The translations under genes and the position numbers were made by a program. Source: Sipunculus nudus (lineage: Eukaryota; Annelida; Sipuncula; Golfingiida; Sipunculidae). Taken from it: a DNA stretch of 64,000 bases. The notes beneath the pieces were generated by a model. The model was given only the letters and a program-made list of their open reading frames with translations. It had not been told where the DNA came from and searched no databases. Below are positions 47,801-59,800 of this stretch, in pieces. Each line of letters opens with the position of its first letter. The first letter of the stretch is position 1. The stretch covers positions 10,377,019 through 10,441,018 of the forward strand of contig CM049306.1 of the NCBI GenBank assembly GCA_026874595.1, given 5' to 3'.

Positions 47801-50800
47801 ATTTGATATAAGAGGAAAATTGGTTCGCCCAAATGATGTCCAGGTGAGTTAAAAAGTTACATCCCAACTCTGGCTGTGTTCCTGGGCACCCTCTATATGA
47901 GCGACCTTTGTTTTTTTAAACGAAGCATTCTACGTCTGGGGAATGATTCCGTGGTAGACTTGTTCGTATTCGAAGGAATACTTAATATACATCAGAGTTG
48001 CTTACAATTTTCTGTTACCTTAAAAAATGTACTTTAGATTGACATATAACACTTTGTATAGAGGTGTACTATTTGGATGTAGTACAAACGGTGACTATTA
48101 AGTGTTTCATAACAAAATACTCCCAATACATCCAATACCCCCCCCCCCTCCCCCCCCCCCACACGCACACAAACACACACCTGGAATTCTTCGAATCACT
48201 TTAAGACCAAAAACAGAAAAGCAATTATTTCCAGGGCTCAGAGGAGTGGCGCCACACACACACACACACATGTATATATGTGTATATAAATAAATAGATC
48301 GACAGGCTCAATTGAGCACGTATCTTCGTTCACCTTTTATTCGATAAGCATAATTTTTATCTAATCTCAGATAATCACGGTTTAACGTTACCTTTTCATA
48401 TTGATTCTGTGACGGCTTATTGACGACACACTTCCCAGTTGGATTCCTGAGAAGATCGCCATTAAACACGGACAGCATGTCATGTCGTCGGCGGACGTTT
48501 TCTACCTCGGTATGTTTGTTGAAGCTGTAAAGTAATGGCCCTTCTTTGTAGCTCTGGAAGCAATTCAGCAAATATCAAGTGACGTCTTTATTATACTGTA
48601 AATTCTTTATTTATAGTTAACTCATTTACGACATGCACTTAGAAATTATATATTAAAGATATTAAATATAATATTAAACTGCATTTAATGCTTGCCTGTA
48701 TAAATGATATTTGCCTGTACCCATTTATGGCTGTAAAAGCTAACACAGGTGACCGACTCTTTAAATAGAAAATTATTTTGTTATTTTCACGTGGCAGGTG
48801 ATCTCAGCTTATTCCTGATGTTCTGTTATAAACAATATATTCCGAAACGGAAAGGTTCTTATCATAACACTCCTCTGGTGCCAACAAGGGCAAAGTTCGT
48901 CTCTGGAGCAGATCTGGTATGTCCCCCGACTAATGTGGAAGGAGGTGGGAACAAAGGTTCTGAAAAGCTGTATGAAATTTATGATAGGTGTGTCCAATTG
49001 ACTGATAAATGCCTTGAATAACAGGTCAAGGTCACCCATATTTGAACCAGACTTCGCCCCTCATAAGTTGCAGTACTGCTGCAAGTTTGGTGACTGTCCC
49101 TCAAATTCTTTTCGAGTTATTGCATTAACATCGTTTTAGCATTATTGTCTCTGTGACCTAGAGGTCATCCATATTCGAACTTGGCCTAGCTCTTTGTAGG
49201 GTGCATTATTGCTGCAAGTTTGGTGACTGTGCCTCAAATTCTTGGTTAGTTATTTCGTTAAAATTGTTTGAGCTTTTTTGACTCTGTGACCTTGAAAAAT
49301 GCGTCAAGGTCATCGATATTCAAACTTGACCTAGTCCTTCCAATGCCTTATAATTGCCGCAAGTTTGGTGATTATCTCTCAAATGCTTGGTGAGTTACTG
49401 CGTTAACATCGTTTTAGCATAATCGTCTCTGTGACCTTGAAAAATGCCAGTTTAGGGACTGTCCCTGAAAGTCTGGATGAGTTTCCACTTTAACAAATGG
49501 TTGACGGACATCCCAACGGAGGGCTGGACGGCCCGACGGACGGACGGACGGTCTCCTTTTCTATGTCCCCCGCCAACGGCGACTTCGACGACCGCGGGGG
49601 ACAATTGTCCTAATGTTACTGGGTATGTGATTTTGCAAGGTTTTCGTGTTCGGACTGTCGCGCCTAAGCGTGGATATTGCCTTTGGTTACCAGATGACAG
49701 GTTTTGGCACGGCAATGTTAGTTTCTCCATAAAGACCCAGTGCTGAACTAGTGTGTCTATATCAAAGCTGACTGACCCATGTTAAAGCTACGTATCTTAT
49801 CTTTAGAATGATGTGATTTCTGGTTTACTCTGATATCCTCTGACCTGTAGGTAATACCTGCTACCAACGGTCCTTTTGTCTCCGCGATGGATGTATACCT
49901 TGATAATTTTACAAGCTGTTTGTAAACGTATTATACATGCACTGCAGCCATTGACAAACAGAAACACAGTGTTAACTGAAGGTAGAAGTTTGCCTTAATG
50001 TAGAGGTAAAAAAGTCATACGTTGCAAAACGTCATTCACTAAATTCTGGTCCCCCTGACTTGTGGGCCCCCACTTCATATTAAAAAAAACCAAAAGCTTG
50101 CGTACTGTTGGATCATGAGATTATCCTAAGTTAATAGACAGACGTCTGATGTCAGAATATTTCTCATAAAAACTAGGGGGGGGGGGAATGGCACAACACA
50201 AAAGGGATCCACGAAAAAGGGAAAACGAAACTGACTAGGGTTACTCATACCAATTTGAAAATTGTAACAAGACTTTAAATGATATATTTCTGGGGTAACA
50301 ACAGCAAGGGAGGTTTCGAAATCATGCATGTCAGAAAATACCATTGACAATAATCCTTCGATGAATCTACTCACTTTGCCTTTAAGACAGGAAAAAATAA
50401 AAGCAAAGTGGTCATAAACATACAGAATCACAGCTGAAGTAAATATTTCTACATGATGAAAGAGGAGTAACAATGAAAATCATATATTAAAACATTGAGA
50501 TTGGGAACCATTAAAAAAGTATATAATGTGTACAGAAAAACATGTTTAAACATGTGTCTATAGATATTGTGTAACCGTCCTCACCCGTATGACATTTGTA
50601 CCTAAGCATGCAAACAAATTCATGTCCTTAGTCAGACTCGGTGCCCAGTGGCAGGGGAGCACCACTGTGTCTTCTTGTACAGTGTTCTGTAACACAAACA
50701 GTACACATACTTTGTATTACAGTTTTTTTTACATTGACGAATGATTCCTAAGGCAAAAAGTCATTTGCCTACACGGCCTGGGGCGCACACGTTCTGCCCA

Positions 50801-53800
50801 CAAATGGTTAAATGGAAATATGCGTTACAGTATGGATCTGGTCAGAATTTGTTACGATGGTCATATTGATATAATAATTACAACTAAACTCCTTTGAATA
50901 AACAACCACTTATATACGTCACTACCATTATTTTTGTAACTTTCATAAATGTTTACACTCCTCTTTCAACTTTAACATTTATACCATCAGGCATGCAGTC
51001 CATTTTTAACTAAGATTTATCTGCAATATCGCTCCATCAGGTTATAGTAATGTGCTTTACGCTCTGTTTAATGTATTTTGCACTAACCTTGGGAGATAGT
51101 ATCCTCGTTAATAACGCTTCCTTATCGCCGCGTTCCCGCAGGACACGCAAGTCCATTACAACCAAGTCTGGATTAGTCACTGAACCCTGAAAATCCAACA
51201 AAACTATAAACAAACGCGCCAACATCTTTTGGGCTATTTTCAGAAAAACCCCCAGTAGCAACAAGATAAACAAGCCATTATACATTTGATTTGTAAGATA
51301 TTCAGGATGTTTTATGCCTGAATGCACCCTGGTATAAATATATTGAGTGATTGTGATTTATGCTTGTATGTGTGTGTGGGTGAGTGTGTATATACACATG
51401 ATATAATACAATAAGCAACTATTAAAATTGTTTTTAAATGTGATTAATGACTTAGGATTCTGTCAATATAGTTGAAATGTCGAACAAGATAAACCTGTTT
51501 TTTTTTACCTCTTAAGTGGACTGAACGTCTTGTTATCCTGATTAGTTTCCCTTAATAATTTCCTACTGTAACTCACCTTATTCAACAGAGGCATCAATGC
51601 CATTCCAATTGGCTGAAATAAAATACAATAGAAAATTACAAGGGTATCAAATGACATATATAGAATTCAGGGGATTAAAATAGTTTTCCTATTTTTCCAT
51701 ACGTTGGAAAATCGGGATAAACTTTTTTTAATAACCTGAATTCTATTTACGAGTTTTAAATAAAATATAATTATACCAATGATAAATTATCGTCATGCTA
51801 CTTTTAATATAAAGATAGGTTGAAGATTGTTATCCAATTGGATAAAATCTGATACCAATGTAAGCTTCAGCTTATTTTTTAGGCCATAGAAGTTTTAGAA
51901 TGATAACTTCTCTGTCAGAAACATTCAATCAGTTTGCGAACCCATGGCCGTTTTTTTAATAATAAAGGAACTATGTGTACAAAACCTTTAAAAAATTCTT
52001 TTGAAGACTGTAATGGGGCTGTCCCACTTAGGCGACTCTACAGGCGACTACAGGCGACCAGGCTGTCGCCTCATGGTCGCCGAAAAACAGGCGACAGGAC
52101 CTCTGCTATGACAATAGTCTACGACAAGCTACAAATGGCTGGCGACTGTCTGACGACAAGTTGCCGACAACCCGCGACACAGTCGCCGCGACAAAGGACA
52201 ATCACCCACGACAACCTACGACCACATCTGCGACAACCTACGACCAGACTGGCGACAACCTACGACACCAGAATTTTTGCCACGTCCTCCCGCGACATGC
52301 TTCGACGATTTTCTTCCATGTGCTATGTGAGGAGCCGGACACAAGAATGGGTCTTGTTTCAAGTAACAACAGCCCGCGACAACACACACGACAACCCGCG
52401 TCAGCTGGCGACAGCCTACGACAGGACCTACGACAACCCGCGTCAGCTGGCGACAGCCTACGACAGCACCTACGCCAGTAGAAGACAGACTACGCTCACT
52501 GGCGACAAAAAAGCTGTCGCCTGAGAATTTTGAACATGTTGAAAATCCAGAGGCGACAGCTTCGAGGTCACGCGTCTTGGGGCGACTTCAGGCGACTACA
52601 GGCGACCATACAGGCGACCACCCGGCGACCATGAGGCGACAGCCTGGTCGCCTGTAGTCGCCTGTAGAGTCGCCTAAGTGGGACAGCCCCATCAGGAAGG
52701 TTTCCCAGCTTGGTGTAATATCCAATTTTCTTTCGACAATGCATGATAACTGATGAATCAGCATTACCTTATCCTGACTCAGTGTGTTCATCATACTGTC
52801 CCAGAACGGTTGAATATCGTCGGCGAACCTCATGTCGGGACCCAGGTACAGGATCTGTGAAAAATACATTTCTTTTTAAAATGACAGGCCAATACAGGAG
52901 ATATAATATATCAGCACACAAAAACACAAATGCATAAAGCGAAATTATTTGAGTCAGGAGCCCAAGAAATATTTTTTGTCTGACAACTAATTTTATTATT
53001 CAGGCCCCCCCTCCCCCCCTCTCTCTCTCTCTCTCTCTCACTCTCATAAATGAATGTTTTCATTATAATTTTCTACGATACTACAATGGCGGTTGTGATT
53101 ATCCCAAGCTTAATATCCAGTACACAGAAAAATAAGTAGGAATGTGTGTAAAATTAGTCTTTATGTATGAATTTGATCTTATACGGCCATGCTGGTCATG
53201 CACTCCCGTCCACTATTATTATAAAGTTAAAATACTTGCCCAGATTGTTACCATGAAAACAAGGAGCACAGGCGTAGTATAACACATCACTCTCTGGTGA
53301 TATAATGAAAACTGCGCCCCCTCCAGGATGAGCATCAATTTCATGCCAGGGGGGTCTGATACTTTATAAGTACTATACTTAATTAAAACCTCATTGTTCT
53401 GAAGTCGAATTTATCGACCAAAAAAAAAAATTCGACACATCCGATGTTCGACACCAGCGGTTTCTCTATACACTGAGTAAAACATGTAGGCGTATTGTAC
53501 GACCATGACAATAACAATGTAACAAGGGTCCCAGAGGAGTTCACTGGAAACGAAAGAGGCGGCGGCAACGGAACCCGCGTGAAAACATATTACACACAGG
53601 ACTCTGTTTTATTACAACCAGTTCCACTAAATTATAATATGTTTTGGATGCATGTTTTTATTTTTTTTTCAGGTAATTCATGACAATTTCAGGAATAACG
53701 TCTCGATCAGAATAGATCTCTCTCTATAGATGAGTCATGAACGTTTACAGTCATGAAACTTGAAAATTACTTTCATACTTCATAATTTCCAAGCAGATAT

Positions 53801-56800
53801 TAAGTGTCAGGAAAATTTATCCTCAATCTTACATACAAAGTCCAATGGGGCATGAGGTTGGGGTGGCGAATGGTGAATTGGCGTGATCCCCCCCCCCCCT
53901 CCCGGCTACGATCTGAATGTGATAAGGGGGTTTGGACTTTACCTTTGAAGGCGTGTGAAGGTCTTGGTTAAGATACCAGGCTATACCCGCCGCTGATGAT
54001 GAGGCCCTTGAGTCTGTCTGAAAGAAAGATAATCGATCACTCAGTCATTTGAAGGGTTTTTATGGCATGCTTGGTAGCCAAGTGCGAGTACACATAGATC
54101 AGGATACCGGATATACTATAGGTGGCTCAATGGACTTCAAGTGTAAATGCATTTGAAAGGGTATTTGTATTCTTTATTCTTTTCGTCATTGATCTGACGA
54201 TATATCAAATCGCAATTGTATTTGATTCATTTGCAACATATGCATTTATTATTAAATGGACCGAGTTGTATTTGACCCAAAACCTAACATGATGAACTAC
54301 ATGTAAATAACTCTGATCAAACTTAGGATACATTAATTAGCAGCAATGTTAACGCATTAACGTTTTACTGAGCCTGGTTTATCATACGAATGGAACACAG
54401 GTCTTTAATTCCTTTAAGAGCACTGCGATCAACGTGTAGCTATTGTCCATGTTGTGTCGTATAATCCGTCTTACTTAAACCCTGCTTTGTATCATTAACA
54501 TGGTTGAAAATACAGTCTGTTCTTACCTGAAGTAGGCCGGGTACTGTGAAACAGCGGGAATAAACTGAGAAACACAAAAACATCATGTGTGTTGATAATT
54601 TGTGATTATCGAAATGTTATAAAAGGCACAGTGCAACATTAGATATTGGACATACAGGAACATAACTGAAGTCTGAGCCTACATGGATACCTCTGCCAGA
54701 ATCCTAAGCTAATTTTTCTGTGTTCAACACAGTGTCATGTTTCACCAACATGGTTCAGAGGAGCATGAGCTCTCGAACAAAGATGGCCCCTAATTACATT
54801 GATATCCCCGGATTTGGCTGTGAGAAAGAAAACGCCTTTTCTCAAAACGGAAAAGAATCCTATAAAATAAAGACATTATGTTGATCATGATTATTTCAAC
54901 CATTTATTATTATTACACTCCACAAAACTCATCAGGATATATTATAACATTTCTTTGAGTTAAGTTGTTAAAATAGAAACAAGTTAACCAACCAAGGGAA
55001 AGCGATCTGGCAGGGATATAATCATATATCCTTTTGAAAATATCGATCTGTTATACTTTTTACACATTATAGGAGACATATTTTAGAATGCCTATGGTTA
55101 ATACCCATGGAGGCATCTCTAGTTCAAATATTAGCAGATCTGGTGTAATCAGTTTATGATACAAGATGTATTGGGAAAATGGTTATATAATCTAACTGTA
55201 TCGTGACTGGGGTTTATTACTTTTGTATTTCTTCTTTTTCTGTAATACTGCGGGAAAGGGTTCAGAAACGCAATCCAACAATCCGCAAGACCGACCTCAC
55301 CATTTGGTATGGCAATGGGCCAAAGATTGAAATATTTAAAACCAAATCCCAATAAAACGAAAAAATACCTTACCCGGCATGGAATCCGACAAACAATAAC
55401 TCGCTTTGTGATTTTGATGTTGCAAGTTGTGTTTACGCAGCCTAGTTTATCGCTACGTGGTTTCACCATTTATAACACAAAAATAACTTGATACAGTAGA
55501 ATATGTTGAAAGACCACCTCTCTCTTTAGACCAATTGTCTATTAAGACCTTGTGTCTATTAAGACCACTCTTAAGTGAACCAAAAGCATGCACAATGGTT
55601 TAAACTGACCTCCCTTATAAGACCACCTGTGAATTAAGACCACTTTTGGCCGGTCCAATGGGTCTTCTTTTTACACAGGGTTAACTGTACATACGTTTTT
55701 GAAGAAAGGTTATAGGTGCATAAATATGTTTCTTATCAAATTTGATTTTCAAAATCAAGGATACGCCGACTACGTAGCAAAACTATGTCTTCATAATCTT
55801 ATCTAACCTTTTGACTCAGTTAGTTTGAACAACCGTTACTTTTTTCTACTGCAAGCCGTTCATGGATTCCTGGTAACGTTGCTTGGCATGCAAGGGGAAT
55901 ACAATACTGATGGAAGAAAGTTACTAACTCACCATTTGGTAGTTCCCAAGATGAGAAAAGTTTGTCGATGGTTTGGCATGTGGTATTGGTTCCTAAGAAT
56001 GTAAATGATATTGTAGCTCTCGTGTAAAAGAGGATGGATTTTACCAAACGGGCAGCACCCCGTGAATCTGCTGCACACATGATCACCATGGTTACGGGAA
56101 CAACCTGTGAAGAAGAGAACGGTTACATTTTTTTTCAATTTTTTTCCCTAGCCTCTTTTATAAACCTAGAAGATATGAAGGGAAAATGAAATATATAAAT
56201 TACCCCACTACAAACAAATATTACTTACACTAAAGGCTCATACAAACACCAACATATATGGACATTGTATGATATGCCTCAGTTTACAGAAGAGGCAAAC
56301 GAGATAGATCTTACACCATAATGAATTACTGAAGAAGTATGATGGATAATGCAGACTGCACCGAAATTGTTTAATTAAAACAGCAGTATGTGTATGAGCG
56401 AGAGACAGAAAGGTAATTTTACCTTATCACACTTGCCATACTGGTTGTTACTGAAAGGAAAATATAAAATATACACGCGTTTATCAGATATACAATATGT
56501 AGATGAGAATCATTTTTGAATGCTTGATGCATTCAGTATCACAGACAATCTACACCTAAAATATTTCTACCTGTGCGAATAACTAGTGGCCCATGGGCCA
56601 TGACGCTCAGCTGAATTCAAGGAATGTTGAACCATGAGCAAAATGACTGCCAGAGTGCAAAAAAAAAAAAAACATGAATTACGTGATAAGTCCTTTGAAA
56701 TGGGTTTCATTGGGCTTTTGGACAGATGACCAATTCATTTGAAGGTTTCATAAATAGAAGGAATAATGCATAATAATTTGAAAAGAATACAGGTATTGAC

Positions 56801-59800
56801 ACCAGTCTGCAGGAACTGATGAAACACTCCATGATCAATATATATCCAAAGAATTATGGCTATTAAGGCATTAGTTATTCAGATTATGGAGCTTTTGAAT
56901 AAAATTTTAAATTATTCTTGGGGGTATTTAAGAGCCCTGTTGCTCAAAGAATACGGACAACAGAGGTTGTTTTCAGGTTTCCAAGGAGATTTTTCATGGA
57001 CCTCCCTGGATGTCAAGTTAGAAGATTCTAGGTCCAGTCGTTAAGATTTGTGTCCTGTTAACGGCCGGACTGCCGGACCGACGAACTCCGGACGAAGAGT
57101 GATTGCTATAGCTCAGATGACTATCAGTCAGCTGAGCTAAAAATCTGTTATTTTCAAGCAAGATGTACTTTACAACTTTACATTACAGTCGCCCATGCTG
57201 TCATCTCGGTTCCATATCTTATTTACTATTTTACTATGGGGCTCACCTGTTTGTTGTTTGAACATCGCTCGGCCCTCTGATACCAGAGTTAAATATCGTA
57301 GCTGAAATGGCACAAGCATCAAAGATGGAGTGAATATCATAACATTGATTTAATGAATATTACTTATCGTAATTAAACATTTCATTTAAATAAGATTGGC
57401 AGCCTCCCTTAATTTACATTTGTTAGGAAATAAATTGCATAAAAACCGAAAAAATACTGGGCTAGCATTAAGAAAATGTAAAATAAATTCGACAATTTCT
57501 GGTTAAATGTCAGTGTGCTGTTTCGCAGAGTATTTGATGATTAAGATTAAATATTGTATTAATGTTTTTCAAAATGGAAAACTGTATTGCTCTCCTGTCT
57601 TCACCTGCTTGCAAATCTAAAAATGAAATTATATTTAAGGTAATAAAATTTGGCACACTTTGGTTTAACATTCGATAGCCATTAAAATGTTGTTTTTCAA
57701 ATGCAAGGTATCCCAAATGCTACCTACTGTTTTCTTCAATGAATAAACATCTTAAAATTAATAAAACAAGGGACCTATGGGTCACGACGCTCAGCTGTTA
57801 TATATGATAAAAAAATAAAAAAATATTTTTTAGAAATGAGGCACATGCTGGTTTTGTGTGGTAATAAATATAAGCTGTATTATAAGTTGTGGGTGTTTAG
57901 CTTATGTATGATTTTGATGGTATCTTTGGAGACAGGGAAGAGGATTGATTTCATTTATTTTATTAACAAATGGAGTGCTATTATCACACAGATTTTGACT
58001 TGGCCATATAACTTATAAGCAGAACATATAATATAAGAGTTTAACTATTTATTAAAAAAAATACAAATATTGTCCCAAATATAATTTTTATTAAAAATAA
58101 TAAGAGAATCATATGATTTTTTAAAATGAAATATAACTGATATGATTATTAAAATAATATTAAAGAATATATTCATGAATGCATTCATGAATACATTTTG
58201 AAAGTATTTGCACGAGTATTCATATACTTTCATTTTTACCTGAATTCCCATTCTTTATGCAAGAAATTTTATAATGGAGTACATAATCATATTCGTATTT
58301 AAATACAATTACAAAGTATTTGCATCATGTCTGGTATTTATTCAGTTTTCACCAAACAATGATTTTGAGAATCCAGAATATACAAAATTCACACATTTAA
58401 ATAATGATCATAAGTACCTGGTTTTATGGCTTTTATTTATATTAAAAAATACCCGTAAAAAATTCATTTTGGACTAATTTCACATCAATGTACACACTAG
58501 ACACAGTAGGAATCTAGATTAATATTATCAACTGCATCTTTGTCTATCATTAATTTCCTTCATATAATCCCTAATGATTAGTAATGAATAATATGATTTA
58601 CTTCTTTATCATTAAAAATGAACTGAAAAATGCCATAGGTGACTGCATGGTGTTATTTGGAATATGTGACATTCTACCCATCGATACAAGAATCTTATAT
58701 CATCAGTAACTGCAAGTTAATTTCCTTTTATTATAAACTAACAAATTCCTTTTCTATTTTTCTTTAATTTGTTATTAAAAACCAAGAAAAATTTATTAAT
58801 TTATTGTTTATTGTTATGTTGTTGGTTAAAACTACTAGATGAGTTGGGTTGGACACCTGGATCAACTGTGGCTGGCCATAAGCTGCCTGGATTCTCGCCT
58901 CAAGCGTGCATAATTTGATGAAAGGTCAAAAAGGTCAACATACAGGTGACTCAAGAGGGGCTGGAGAGAGCCAAAGTCTGACAGGGTCTCATAAAAACAT
59001 TAATAAAAGCTACAATATTTGGCCAATTTCTTTCAGCTTTCTAAACTAAAAAGCTGAAATCCTTATGTGTGCATGATATGAAAATTATATCAACAGTGCT
59101 CTCAGGAAACAAACGTGCCATGGTCACAGTTGGGCAAAATTTAAGGTACTAATTTTATATTTATACTAATAACTTATATAATTTGAAAAATTCAGAACTA
59201 ATTTTGGGTATTCAATTGAATCTTGATTAAATAATGTTACATCCCTGACAATAAAATCTCTAGCTTCAGCAATGCCCTTGTTAAGGGAGTAAATATATTT
59301 CTTGATTTTTTACAAAGTGCATTATGTTTGGGCCCATAACTTAAAAAAAATACACAATACTGGCATCATTTCTGGCATGTGCATAGCGAATGTATAGAAA
59401 TATATGTATATTATATATGATCAAAGTCAGATCAGTGGTTTTGATATTAGGCAGTCTTAAAGTGTAACAATGGGTTTTTAATGGAAAAATGAAGTTTTTC
59501 ATTGATATCTCGAAGGAATTAAGTTCTAGTGACCAAATTCTTGGCATGGTAGGGGATTTTGGAGAAATCTAACTGTATGCCAAATTTAAGGAACTTAGAG
59601 CTGAAGCTCGGGAGCTGAGCTCTAGCAAACTGCATAACACTAGCAATATGTGACATGGTGCTTGAAAACTTGAATAAAATCTACAGTTTTTGATCAACTG
59701 GTTTCAAATTTTTGGTGTTAACAGTTGAAATGCTAACAAAAACATGCTGTGAAAATTAGATCCACAGCAGTTACAGCAAAAAAACGTGCCATGGTCAAAA

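Noticed and set aside
51934-52524. Longest open frame of the window (196 codons, +)
   Set aside because: It reads through the left terminal repeat and CGACA words of the 680-bp element; the sequence is low-complexity and frames on it are a by-product of stop-poor GC-rich repeats.
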